Shown in pieces: positions 21,538 through 33,868 of a stretch of DNA of 64,000 bases (positions are counted from its first letter, which is position 1; every line of letters begins with the position of its first letter). The translations under genes were made by a program, and so were the position numbers. The stretch comes from Agapanthus africanus (lineage: Eukaryota; Streptophyta; Magnoliopsida; Asparagales; Amaryllidaceae). The stretch spans positions 515,564,986-515,628,985 of the forward strand of contig JASDDO010000019.1 of assembly GCA_030015575.1 (NCBI GenBank), read 5' to 3'. Below the pieces are notes generated by a model, which searched no databases, was not told the DNA's origin, and saw only the letters and a list, made by a program, of their open reading frames with translations.

Positions 21538-24500
21538 TAGCGACCAATGAAATGCCTTAATCAAGATAATAATATGGATGTATTGACAGAACCTATTTAT
21601 CATACTGGGTTAGCTTCCGCTCAACCTTATGATTGTCATAAGTCTAAGTAAGGAATAGGGGAATATTCGGATTCCCATGCCACCCAAACGAAAAAAAGTA
21701 AGTTGATGCATTATCTTCGGGTGTGTTCATAACCAAGAACTATTTCTCAGTTATCTCTACGTCCTTGGTATTGGATACCAGATCAGGATCCCACACATGT
21801 AATTTGTTACATGGGCTATAGACATGTGGAGAACTGGGAAAAGGTGATATGTCTCTAGTAGTAGAGAATGGTGCAATTGTTGCAGCCAAAACAATTGGCA
21901 AATATCACCTAGTGTTACCAACTGGTAATACATTGATTCTTAGTGACTGTTATTTTGTACCAATAAATATTGTTAATATTTTCCTAAATCAAGTGTTGAT
22001 TGGGTAAGGTATGTTGTATAACAGTGTACACATTCTAAATCAAACTACAGTTCTAAACGTACAGAATACACACAAGAGGAACAGTTCAGAAATGAACGAA
22101 GTCTTCTTGTTGCATTATAGACTGGGTCATTTCGATGAAATAAGACTAGGTGAAGTTCCATAAGGATGCATTTTTAATCCGTTCGAATTTGCATCTTATG
22201 AAACTTTCCAGTCATGTCTCAAAGACTAGGTGACCAAATCTCCATTTACTGGAAATGGAGAAAGAGCTACTGAACTCTTGGACAGATACATGGTGATGTA
22301 TGCGGTCCTATGTCTACATATGCCAGGGATGGTTCCGCGTACTTTATTACATTCACCGATGTTCTCTCAAGATATGGACATGTGTTCTTGTTGAAACACA
22401 AAACAGAATCTTTTGAGAATTTCAAGGAATATAAGTACGAAGAAGAGAACCAGATGGGTAAAGGTATTCAAATCCATCGATATGATCGGGAAGAAGAATA
22501 CTGGAGGATGGAATTCCGAGACTATTCAAAAGAGAATGAGATTCTCTCTCAGTTTACTCCTCCGTATACACCACAGCACAACGGTATATCAGGGTGGAGA
22601 AATCACACCCTATGAGATATGGTGCGCTCTATGATGAGTACTGCTGAGTTGCTTGTTTCCTTTCAGGGACATGCACTTGAGAAGCTGCATACCTATTGAA
22701 TATAGTTCCGATCAAATCTGTTGCCTACCACTCCATATGAGATATGGAATGGGAAGAGACCATCTCTTAAACGAGTTAAGATATGGGGTTTTCCGGCCTA
22801 TGTTGAAAAGCAAAATCCGGACAAGCTCAAGGCAAGGTCAGTTCTGTGCAAGTTTGTAGGATATCCCAACCATTCGCGAGGGTTTATCTTCTACCACACC
22901 GAGGAACAAAAGATGTTTTGTTTATCGACATGCCACCTTTTTAGAAAAGGAATTTCTTGTCAAAGAAATTAGTGGAAATGAGGTAGAACTGAAAGTAGTT
23001 CCAGCAAACACAAACTATAACTGACGATTTGTTGGAATTGGAGGATTCAATAGTCCCCGACGAACCGCAGCCACTCCGAAGATTTAGTAGGGTTCCTCAT
23101 CCATCTGAGAGATACTACGGTTTTATCTTAAACGGTGAGAGCGAGTATTGCATCATGAAGATGATGACCCAACTAGTTTCGAGCAGGCCATCACAAGTGG
23201 AGACTTTGTGAAATGGCTGGATGCTATGCGATCTGAGATGAAATCCATGTACACCAGCAAAATGTTGACTTTGCATGTTGCTCCTAAAGGAGTAAAACCC
23301 ATCAGGAGCAAGGGGATCTTTGAGAAAGATAATTTGGTGTAGATGGAAAAGTTGAGACTTTCAAAGCTAGACTTGTCTCTAAGCTTAAGTCCATCAGGAT
23401 CCTACTTGCCATTGCTGCATACCATGACTACGATATCTGGCAGACTGCATGTCAAAACTGCTTTTCTAAATGGTGATTTAGAAGAGAGCATGTATATGGC
23501 ACTGCCAAAGGGCTTCGTAGATAGTCGGAGCAGTGGAAGTATGTGCAAGCTGCTTAAATCAATCTATGGGTTAAAGAAGGCATCGCGGAGATGGAACATC
23601 TGTTTTAATGAAGCTGTCAAAGAGCTTAACTTCATCAAAAAGGTAGATGAACATGTATAAATAATAAGATTTATTAGCTTTAAAACGGAGTTCTTTGATA
23701 CTAGGTTGTAGAGAGTATGGTTGTCTTCCCCGTATTATACGCGGATGACATACTCTTGATAGGAAAGGGTGTTCCTATGCTACACTTAGTCAAGCACCTC
23801 TTATCACAAAAGTTCTCCATGAAAGATCTAACTGATGCCTCCTACATTCTGGGGTTATAGATCTATAGAGATAAATCTAAATGGATTTGGGATTGTACCA
23901 ATCCAGTTACATAGACACCATGCTAAAAGGGTTTTAGTATGGATGATTCTAAGTGTGGTAATGTACCCGCTTGCTCAGGAATCACTCTCTCCAAAGAGAT
24001 GTCTCTCGAGACTGATTTGGAGAGGACTCGCATACAAGGGATAACCTATGCTTTGGCAGAAGGGTCAATCATGTATGCGATATTATGTACCAGACCAGAT
24101 GTAGCTTACTCACTAGGTGTAGTGAATAAGTATCGAAAAGATCTTTAGGAAAACCACTGGACAGCTGAAGAACATTCTTAAGTGCTTGAGAAGGACTAAA
24201 GAGATGTTCTTGGTGTATGGTAACGGTGAATCCCAGATGGAATTCTTTACCGATTCGAGCTTCCAGAGTGATAAGGATGGCTGAAAGTCTGTCTCGGGTT
24301 TTGTCTTCACCCTCAGTGGAGGGACGGTATGTTGGAAGGGTTCCAATATATATACCATAGCAGACTCATTGATAGAGGCTAATTACATAACTACCAACGA
24401 TGCTGCCAAAGAGGTTGTCTGGATGAATAGAGTTCATGAGATGAATTAGGTTCCTACCATTGTGCATCCAATACCTGTGTATTGTGATGACAATGGAGCT

Positions 24501-24733
24501 GTGGTTTTGGCCTAGGAACCCCGGTCCCGTCAGTGATCTAGACGTATTCTTAGACAGTATCACCTGATCAGGGAGATAATTGTATCTCCAGGGGATCGAG
24601 GTCGGGAGAGTTGACACAGAGGATAACACAGCGGATCCACTGACCGAGGCCATCCCCCAGATGCTATTTGAGAGACTTTTGGGACGTTGGGTATGAGATA
24701 CTACAACAACTGGACTTAGTGCAAGTGGAAGAT
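21538..24733 (+). pseudogene. Element B pol remnant
   Basis: Collinear with A pol and heavily broken. Recognisable blocks are the integrase core near 22310-22620 (YFITFTDVLSRYGHVFLL and FTPPYTPQHNGIS), the integrase C-terminal region (22720-22970), reverse transcriptase pieces (WLDAMRSEMKSMYT near 23211; LYADD near 23738), and RNase H pieces (IADSLIEANYITTNDAAKE near 24356; CDDNGAVV near 24483). It ends in AGTGCAAGTGGAAGAT. A fossil. Confidence 0.85.
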
Positions 24734-26834
24734 TGTTAGTAATATGTATGCCTTAGAGGCCATTATTGATGATATAGTGGATGCTTGGACATATATATAG
24801 AGGACTTTATTGCTCGACATGATAGTATGCAATCATGTTACCTTTATCTTAACATGTAAACTAGTATTTATACTGTCTGTCTCTTACATGTTGATAAAGC
24901 CCTTAGGATATGTACTTGACTACCAGGACTATAATGAGATCATACTAGTGGGGCCAGGGTGGTCCACAAGTACATCCTTTAATCAGTTCCTAGTCATGGG
25001 AATATTGAGACCATGGCATCGATATTCCAATGTAGACTAGTGTGTATGTTTCTTGTCCCTTAGAGGGCAATGGTTGATCGCACAACCATTGGTGTATGAC
25101 ATCAAAGATTGTACACAGGTGCTCATTGGAGAATGGGTACACCGAACAGGACTCGCCGAGGACTCCTATGTGGTAGTATACCTATCATCAGATAGCAGTC
25201 CTCTGGTGACACTGGTACAGGTTAGTCTGCAGACCCGAGATCATCATAGAGTCTTGTGTGGCTCCCACTGTGCTTTGATTTCCTCCTTACCACAGCTCAA
25301 AGGAGTCGTGCAAACAGGTGGATTTTGGGTACAGTCCCGAGTCACATGGAGGCAATGAGCGATAGGAGGGATTTCGTCTATCCCGGTATTGGGGGTTGAT
25401 GTTGCGCTATGCTCGATTAGCTATAACTGGAAGTCCCTGACCAGGGTTGCTGCCGAGATTTACTGATAAGTGTTATCAGTAGTTTCTCAAACCGTTATAG
25501 GCCAGACATCTACATAACTTATCACGTTACTGGAGCCTGACATTTACCACCCCTAGACATGATATGCGACATATCAGACGAAGAGACCGGACTGTACGGT
25601 AGTGTTACATATAGGCTTCATGGAGAGTATGGACGAGCTTGCTTGTTGATCTTCATATCGCTCAATACCCGGGTAACCGTTACGTCCAGCTAGTACCGCT
25701 GACGGTTTATAGGTGATTGATGTGATCATCACCTACTGCTGGCGTATTGACAAGTCTTTAAAGTCCCACACAAAAATTTTCTGGTTCAAGCGAAATGAAG
25801 TAGGGCACATATGTTAATATATGCGTGGGCCTGATTAAATATGAGTATGTGATACCGTATTGTAATCTGGCAGTTATATGTTATCAGTTCGGTTATATGT
25901 GATATAACCAGATTGTCGAATCAAGTGTTGATTTGATAATGTGATATACATATGAATGATATTAGTCGGTCATATGTGATATAACAGGATTATTAAATCA
26001 AGTGTTGATTTAACAATGTGATAGATATTATATGTGATATAATTATATCTTAACTAATATCATTAGCTTACTAATTATTCTTCATTATATATATATTAAT
26101 ATTATATATATATATATATATTATGTATATAATAATGAAGCATGGCATGATTTCTATTTTTGACAAAAATAGAAAAGAGGTGGAAAATGAGAGCATGGTA
26201 GCAAGCATGGGCTTTATTCATAGTTTATTCATCTTGACTCACTATTCAAGTATAGTTGCAATTTTATATTGCAAAATTCCATACTTGAATGAGTGAGGGT
26301 CAAGAGTTGCCATTCATTCTAGTCTCATTCTCAACACCTAGCCATTTTCTTGAGTTGCTCCCATGGTTGCTCTCTAGTTTCATCTTCTTCCTCAATTGCC
26401 ATGGTTCAAGCTTCAACCCTTACATGAGATGTGAATCATGAAGCTTGAACAAAATGAGCTTTTAGCATCCCCTACTTCACTACCCCACACCAAACTAGCA
26501 ATTTGCTACACTAAAGGAGTTTAGAGTAGAGTTAGCTTGGGCTAGAGAGACTTCGGGTGGATCGTCTTTGGCGCGAAGATCACGAAGGAGGTTCGTTCAA
26601 CTTGAAGAGGAGCCTAGTAGAGTCGCGTGGAGTTCAACCCGGAGCTATAGAAGAGAAGGACTTGAACTATAAACGTTGTATGCTCTTTTCTTCTCTTGAG
26701 TTAATCACATCACAAAAGAAAACCCTAATAATCTAGTAATGATCTTGTTAGTCTAACTTAGCACCTAATAAAAATTAAAATGTGGCATGCTTGATACCTC
26801 TAGAACCTCATGGTGGTGTTAAGGTCGACTTTCA
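24734..26834 (+). repeat. Element B 3' LTR
   Basis: 2101 bp, TGTTAG to TTCA. Paired palindromic modules lie at 25889-25940 and 25975-26025, and an AT-rich inverted repeat at 26080-26140. TTTCTATTTTT and its complement are at 26151-26175. A stepped hairpin pairs 26233-26253 with 26281-26304. Confidence 0.9.
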
Positions 26835-26950
26835 ATAGTTTCACAAATGAGCTTTATGAGACTGATTTGTAGAGAAGTTGGATGTTCTGTATCACACAGG
26901 CTGTGAGTATGCGACACCGCAATAATTGGCCTTAAGTGCAAGTGGGAGAT
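26835..26950 (+). pseudogene. E-type element pol end and polypurine tract
   Basis: It matches the reverse complement of 60126-60245, the pol end of F: GAGCTTTATGAGACTGA, TGTATCACACAGGCTGTGAG, GCGACACCGCAATAATTGG, then AGTGCAAGTGGGAGAT. The rest of this pol is not in the window. It belongs to a broken element. Confidence 0.75.
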
Positions 26951-27708
26951 TGTTGGCTATAGTGCCCTCAAATCAATTATTGAATCACAGGCACGTGATT
27001 GCGATGAATGAGGGAGGAACTATACGGATAGAACAGTCTTACTCAAAATGATAGTATGTCTAGTTTGTCTTTATCATCATGTACATACTTTATGTGGTAT
27101 TACAGATCACTATTACATGTTGATAGAGCCCATAGGATTCTTACTTGACTACCAGCATTATGATGGCGATCATATACGTGGGAGCTGGGTGGTCTATAAG
27201 CACATCCTTAAATGTCCCTAGTCATGGGAGTTTCGAGACCGGGCATCGATACTCCAGAGTAGATTAGTGTATACTGATCGAGACCCCGATGAGGGGCGGT
27301 GGCCAGGTCTCACAATCCATTGGTGTTAATTTATTCACCTAAAATAGTATACAGGTGTTCATTAGGTTATGAGTATACTGGACGGACTCGCCGGGAACCT
27401 GCTAGTTGGTACTATACCTATTGTCAGATAGCAGTTCCCAAGTGACATGTGTACAGGTTAGTCTGTCGACTTGAGATCGTCATTTGTCTTGTGTGAGTTC
27501 ACACTATGCTTTGATTACTACCCTACCACGGCTCAAAGGAGTCATGCAAACAGGTTTAGTTAGGTACAGTCCCGAACCACATGGAAGCAGTGAGCGGATC
27601 GTCGGGGTTTCGTCTCTCCCGGTATTGGGGGTTGATGTCGCGTTGTGCACGGGTGACCATCACCAGAAATCCTTGGCCAAGCTAGTCGAGAATTACAGAT
27701 TTGGATCA
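26951..27708 (+). repeat. E-type element 3' LTR, left part
   Basis: It starts TGTTGGCTATAGTGCCC and matches, in reverse, the LTR start at 60125. It is cut at 27708 by a reverse gypsy LTR. GATCA at 27704-27708 is a possible target duplication, with its partner not in view. Confidence 0.8.
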
Positions 27709-28228
27709 TGTCACGTCCCGAAAGTACGGAATATGACCGGCACTTAGGCTACGAACGTCTCAAGGCGTATGAGCTCTAAGTAAGCCGAGCCCAGAAATCC
27801 AAACCAAGAAAGCAGTAGAGTATAGGAAGAACCATAACAAATCCACCAGTATGCAACATAATATACAACGCCTAAAGGTGAGGATCACAACAGAAAAGGA
27901 AACTCAACAGCAAGAAACCCAGAGAAATATAACGTGCGACTCTAAGGTCGAAAGAATAAACATCACTGATCTCTATCTCAAATAAGTACATGTTTGGTTG
28001 ATGGAACTTCTAGATACAACTAAAATATAATATACAATGTATAATGATGGGTACGATACAAATAACCCACCTACTAGCAAGTCACCTGAAAGAAGCTGTG
28101 CCCGCAAAACCGTAATGAAACCCGTACGGCAACACCTGCAAGAAACTAGGGCACAACGGGGATGAGTTGCCAACTCGTGAGTAGAAAAAGATCTACGAAC
28201 AGAAATCGCATGTATGACGCAATCCTAG
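27709..28228 (-). repeat. Gypsy LTR G' (reverse), first part
   Basis: It begins TGTCACGTCCCGAAAG, the reverse complement of a Tekay-like LTR end. It matches 17900-18584 in reverse, including GGCACAACGGGGATGAGTT. It is interrupted at 28228 by element C. No gene is seen. Confidence 0.8.
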
Positions 28229-29032
28229 TGTTAGTTATATGTATGCCCTAGAGGCCATTACTGTACATTGGATGTATATTGTAGTGGATGCTGGGACATA
28301 TATAGGTAGGACTTTCTTGCTCGACATGATAGTACGCTATCCGGTTGTTCTTTATCTTAACATGTATACTTTCTGTCTCTCTGTTACATGTTGATAAAGC
28401 ACTTAGGATGTGTACTCGACTTCCAGGACTATGATGCAGATCATACTAGTGGGGCCTGGGTAGTCCATGAGTACATCCTTCAATGTTCCTAGTCGTGGGA
28501 ATATCGAGACGGGGCATCGATATTCCAGAGTAGACTAGCGTATATCTTCTCGACCCATGTGATGGGCGATGGATGATCCCATATCCATTGGTGTTTGACA
28601 TCAGAGATGGTATGCGGGTGCTCAGTGGAGACAGGGTACACTGAGCGGACTCGCTGAGAACTCCCAGATGGTATTATACCTCACGTCAGATGGCAGTTCT
28701 CTGGTGACACTGGTACAGCTTAGTCTGTTGACCCGAGATCGTCATAGAGTCTTGTGTGTCTCCCACTGTGCTTTGATTTCCACCCTACCACGGCTCTACT
28801 GAGTCATGCAAACAGGTGGTTTTTGGGTACAGTCCCGATTCACATGGAGGCAATGAGCGATAGGAGGGGATTCGTCTCTCCCGGTATTGGGGGTTGATGT
28901 TGCGCTATGCTCGACTGGCCATAACAGGAAATCCCTGGCCAGGGTTGCAGTGATATACTGGTAAGAGTTATCAGTAGTTTCACGATTGTTATGGACCTCA
29001 CGTCGCCATGACTTATCGAGCTATTGGGGTCT
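28229..29032 (+). repeat. Element C 5' LTR, first part
   Basis: TGTTAGTTATATG start. It is interrupted by T after GGTCT (29028-29032) and continues at 36664. Confidence 0.95.
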
Positions 29033-30729
29033 TGATTGAAAGAATTAAAGTTAACCGCAATCAAGACGGTGTCGCTATGCAGCTAGCCGGTTGAGCACGG
29101 GTCGATCCACAGGGAGATGGTTGTATGTCCTTTCTTGTTTTAGACGAGTCAATAAAGAATTTGTGTATGTTTGTTCGAGACTATCCTATGTGTAATATTT
29201 GCAAATATAAAGTTGTTAAGAAAAAGATACGATAATGTAAGCTAAAGAAATCCGTACTCAAAACCTTTGAGCCGAGTCTTGACCAATTGAAGCTAGAGCA
29301 ATCGGCAACAACGTGGATTAGGGGATTTAAGCGCGGTATTCGTGGAATCTGGCTTATTTACCCATGTCCTTCCGTTCTTGTCTCTTGCTTTCGCCTCCTG
29401 CTAAACCGAACGCAACCGGTCGCGGTTAGGAATCACCGTTACCTTGTTAGGGTAGGGTGCCTAACGGAGCGCTTGCGTATGGTTTGGGCGGAGTTCAATG
29501 GAAAATAACGGGAAAAGGAAATGAGCAAAGAAATGTTAACTTACAATATCATATGGATTCTTAACAACAACAATAAATACAACATTCACAAAAAGAACCA
29601 AAAAGAGCAAAAGAAAAGAACAAAGAAAAGAAAAGATTACAAGTAATTAAGTGCATGAATTAAATTGCAAGAAAGTAAAACAAGATAATAATAAGCAAGT
29701 AATAAAAAGCGATAAAAAGAACAAGAAACTAGAACTCAAGACAAGCATGTGATCAATAGCCAACCCTTAAACTTGCAAGCTCAATCAAGAGGTTGCAAGA
29801 TCAAGAGAAGGGTAAAGAACGCATGTGAAATGAAGCACTAATTCCATAAGAAAATACAACCCTTGAGATCAATAACTAACCCTTAACCTTTCAAGCTCAA
29901 TCAAGAGGTTGAAAGATCAAGAGGAAGCAAAAATCTCAAGAGGAAGCTAAACAAACAAGAATGATACGAAAACCCTCATCTTCATTAATATCCACTCAAT
30001 GCTCTCACTACATTTTCATGGAGGAAGAATGAAGAAGAAGAAGAAGAAGAAGAAAACTAAAACTAACAAAAAGAAGGCATGAGAATGAACACCATGGCTT
30101 GACTCAGATCCGGGGTATTTATAGGAAGGGAAATGGAAACCTAGGGCAACAATATGGCTCAATATGAAGTACCCAAACTGCCCCTGAAAAACGACAGAAT
30201 GAGGAGCCTGTACGGCCGCGGAACCGCGGCCTAGACTCCCTATTGGCCGCGGTTCTGGAGTTGGGTGGTCAAACTTTGTGGCTTTCCCTGGTTTTATGTT
30301 TCATCGTGTTTGCCAACTTTACACTGCACAAAATCTTCCAGAATATCTTCAGATTTCTTAGTCCAAGATTGCTTTATTATCTTTACTTTTGACTTTATCT
30401 CCCTCGAGCTCCGCGCACCCATTGATTCTTGTGCAGCCCCCCTCGTGCTCTGTGCTTGTTCCAGACACGAATGACCATTGTCGTATGTCTTGTTCCTGGA
30501 ACTGGTACTCGGCACTGGACGGATATGGATGATCGGAACCCGGCTTTTATCTGCAGTCAGCAGATGTTCTGTATTTGGTGTAACTGTGGAGATTTTGTCT
30601 TGATTTGCAATATTTGTACTGGAAACCTGTAATCTGTAAATATGTAACAAACACGGATTAAAAGCACCTACTTATAAACACACGAGCGTAAGAATGGGCG
30701 GTATAAAATGCAATATTCTGGTATGAACA
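29033..30729 (-). repeat. Element T 3' LTR
   Basis: About 99% like 34953-36663, except its outer roughly 35 bases. On the reverse strand it starts TGTTCATACCAG. It has a CCGCGG-rich inverted repeat at 30214-30255 and a GAA microsatellite at 30029-30052. Confidence 0.85.
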
Positions 30730-30768
30730 AATACCCCCAAACTTAACTTTTGCTCGTCCCGAGCAAAA
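30730..30768 (-). other. Element T polypurine tract with flanking hairpin
   Basis: On the reverse strand the 9 bp hairpin TTTTGCTCG-TCC-CGAGCAAAA (30748-30768) is followed by AAGTTTGGGGGTATT against the LTR. Two more such hairpin-plus-tract units lie at 31990-32025 and 32119-32155. Confidence 0.8.
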
Positions 30769-31979
30769 CCAATTATTCACAAAAATAAAATCCTAACCGC
30801 ACTTTCGCAGGGAACGCGATTGCACTGAGCGTGTGCAACAAGCCGTTAAACCTCTATGTGTCCCTAGTAGGAGGAGTGTTGTCTCCTAAGGGTTTTCAGC
30901 GGATTACACCCACAAAATCCCGTCAAGCTAGTGTCATAAGTTAACATCGATTCTACTCCTACAGTTTAGTATTTACGTTAGAAACTCTATCATCCTAAGT
31001 TAGAAATATCTAACCCTTATGTTTCACACCTCCTATCTGTTTAACTTTAGATCTTATACGTTCCAAAAAAGTTTAGAAAGATGTTGGTTCTCCTGAGTTT
31101 TCCTTCTAAAGTGCGGCCTCAAATCAGGGATTTTTATCAACTTTACAGAAAACACAAGTCTTATTCTTTATTTCTATCTTTTATCCAAACATCGATTGTA
31201 TACCCCTACGTGTGTGTATCTTTGCACCCCTACACTTGAGAATTCAATTCAAGCTATAATACTCTTGCCCTAATACCTAATACTACTTCTTTTCATTAAG
31301 GATGGACGGATTTGCTCACACACCTTTCATGCGACTATTAATGCTTCTTGAGGCACTAACGGCCGATTACTGAATGTGTGAGCTTAAAGCGTAAATAGCA
31401 GTTTCCAGGTCTTGACTTTATTCTATTTTTCTTTTTATTTTTTTCTTTTTCAAGACCGGATATGTTTTTCAATAAGCTCTTTTGGTGTTTAGCTTTAAAT
31501 ACCGTTTTTTCTTTCATACTAGGCTTTCAGGCAAGAGTATTTCAAGGTATCCTCTACTATCCCAAGTTTCAAGGTGCGTGTAAGTGCAGTTTGTAGGGTA
31601 TATACTTTCTAAATTTGAACTCAAGAAAAGAAACTATTTTTTCAGACTTATCCTCCCGTAAAGCTTCAATACTTTCCCTTCATCTTGACTTAACTCAAGA
31701 ACTGAACTCAAGATTACCTATTTCTAAAAAAAACTGTAAGGACGTATACTTACCAAAGTTAGACAGAATGAGGGTTATTTTTAGGTTTTTCAATTCCTAA
31801 GCCTAGAATTTAGTTATTTCTATCATATCAACTAAACTTTCGGAATAAAGATCTAAGTTACCCTATTAGCTAACTTGACGACAAAGTTTTTATATTTTTT
31901 GGAAAATTTTTAATTTTTGTGGGTTTTTAATAAGGTATGCAAATGCAAAATATACAAATGAATGCGAAGGAAGAAAGCT

Positions 31980-32160
31980 TACCGAGCACACCCCCAAACT
32001 TAAACTTGACAGTGCCCTCACTGTCAGGCTATACCAAGAGGGTTAAAATTGTCGGCGCTCCCCCTAAAAACAAATTATATACAAAAAGAAAAACCAAAAA
32101 TATATACAAAAAAGGTGTTCCCCCCAAACTTAAGTAAAACAGTGTTTCCACTGTTAGGCG
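31980..32160 (-). repeat. Two internal polypurine-tract-like units in T
   Basis: Each has CCCCCAAACTTAA next to a perfect hairpin: GACAGTG-CCCT-CACTGTC (32008-32025) and AACAGTG-TTTC-CACTGTT (32138-32155), 130 bp apart. The stems differ by one base pair changed on both arms. Confidence 0.7.
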
Positions 32161-32173
32161 TTGAAGTTCAGGT

Positions 32174-33367
32174 TTAGGGGGGAAAGACCAGTATCAAGCT
32201 ATACAAGGCCTTACACAGGCCAAAAGTTAGTACCAACCATTGAAAGATCTTATCGTGATAAAGCAGTGGCTGGTGAAAGAAGGTGAAGAGGAAAGAAATG
32301 GAGAATACGCGAGACCGTATGCGGAGAGAAGCGGGATACGGTCTCGGTATATGAGAGGAAGAAGAATGGCGGAAGGGAAAAAGAAGTGGAATACGAACTT
32401 GAGGGAGGAAATGGAGTGAATAGATTAGCACAATTTGTGATGAGCGATGTGTAAACAGCGATTGTGCTAATCTATTAACCCGTCGAGAAATGGGGTCAAA
32501 TCCCTCAAGATTCGTAAGAACCCATGGGTACGCCGAACTTGGTAAACCAGACACAGGAAGTGAAAATGGTACGGGTTCTTGCAAGGTCGGAACGATGGAA
32601 AGGATGGAGGGAAGTGGTTGAGGAAGGGTATCGGTTAAGGGTTCTAGAGGGTGTACACAGTCAGTGAAAGGAACAGGATGAATTGGAAAATCTGACTCAT
32701 CGTCTAGAACTGTTTCATCCTCAAAAATATCCTCAAAATTCTCCTCAAAGTTAAGCTCATCCATGCATATTTCATCAAAGTCCAGACGCATATGTTGTTC
32801 GGGAAAAACATTTAATGACTCGGGATGATGAATTGGAGAGAAAAACTCAGTCAAATCTACGGGTTCATCATCCAAAATAGTCCCAGCGTCAATATCCTTA
32901 ATCAAGTGAAAGTCAATTTTCTCAGACACCTCATCAAAAGCATGGATTTCAATCAATTCAGGTTCTAAGATGGAGGTGTAGAGGTCAAAAGAATTGGATG
33001 TGGTTTCACTTGGCAAGGTCCCTTCACAATTTGGCAAATCAAATACTACAAAGTCGCACAACTCATTAAACATTCTATCTTCAACTGATAATTCATTTGG
33101 GAAACTTGATAGATTTTCAACACAGGAGTTGTGGGATTCAATTTGAGACGGGTAGGTTTGATTTGGAAGGGTATACAGCTCACTTTCTCCACTCAAATTC
33201 ACATCCTGTCCTACCGCCTCTTCATACATTGGAAAATTTGGAGCTAGTTGAAAACTAGCTACCGGGTCACTAGGTTGTATGAGGGCGGCCATGGACGCAT
33301 TCAAATCCATCATCTGTTGGCTTGACGCTACCCTAAAGTCTTCCAAGGACTGTTCTAGACTAGACAT
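32174..33367 (-). pseudogene. Element T reading frame of unknown function, 397 aa
   Basis: An open frame in the internal part of T. The N-terminal two thirds is strongly acidic (for example EENFEDIFEDETVLDDESDF) and the last part is hydrophobic and basic. I recognise no gag, protease, polymerase or integrase motif. The polypurine-like units lie just past its end. It may derive from a gag or accessory frame of a Tat-group element; that is not shown. It is part of a non-autonomous, broken element. Confidence 0.5.
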
Positions 33368-33478
33368 TGGTTGTGAAGGGGTTTCAGTAAAAGATTCAAA
33401 GTTGTTTGGATACTGAAAATTCCTAAGTGGCGGTTCAGAAACAATGTCTAGGGAAGGTGAAAAAGTAGGGTAGGACTG

Positions 33479-33868
33479 TTAGGAATTGAATGGTTGGATA
33501 GGGGTAGGATCAACATTTGGATAAGAAGGTGAATGAAATTGTTGATCCCAAGAATTTGAAGTGGTGACAGGAGTGAAAGATCGGCTACGAGATTGTTCAA
33601 TACGTTCTGCAATAGACATAGGTCTTGGAGTTGCAACATGACTCGAAGAAGGGGTATCAACGTAAAAAGGGGTGAATGTTTGAAATGGTTGATACGAAGT
33701 TAATTGCGGAGTCAAATTGTTTGTCCTAGACACGTCTATCCGATCTCTCAATGAAATTTTTGGCATGGATGGATCGTTCGAAGTTCGGCCAAAGCAAGAA
33801 CCGTAAGAAGTAATGTCTGGTTGGGGGTACCAAAGTTCGGCAAGAGTTTTTCGAGGTGGGGTACCCAT
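33479..33868 (-). pseudogene. Element T upstream reading frame, 129 aa
   Basis: It starts MGTPPRKTLAELWYPQPD and is rich in Ser, Thr, Pro and Gln, with repeated phrases (SLRDRIDVSRTNN and SIAERIEQSRSRS). The TLAEL opening loosely recalls the TLREL-like start of Athila and Tat gag proteins; this is a weak resemblance. It lies upstream of the 397 aa frame in the direction of transcription. A fossil coding remnant. Confidence 0.45.

Larger units (their letters stand above)
18585..26834 (+). mobile_element. Element B: Ty1/copia (subfamily II), 5' LTR incomplete
   Basis: Tail of the 5' LTR, a canonical primer-binding site, leader, pol remains, polypurine tract, full 3' LTR. It sits in the pol end of an E-type element: the base run after 26834 (ATAGTTTCACAAA) continues that pol. 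ATAGT is the likely target duplication, with its left copy not in view. Pol is heavily broken, with well over ten breaks. About 5% difference between LTR tails suggests an age near that of A or slightly older. Confidence 0.9.

Noticed and set aside
30265-30650. Frames of up to 118 residues in the T LTR, repeated at 36199-36584
   Set aside because: Present twice only because the LTR is duplicated; no domain and both strands are open.
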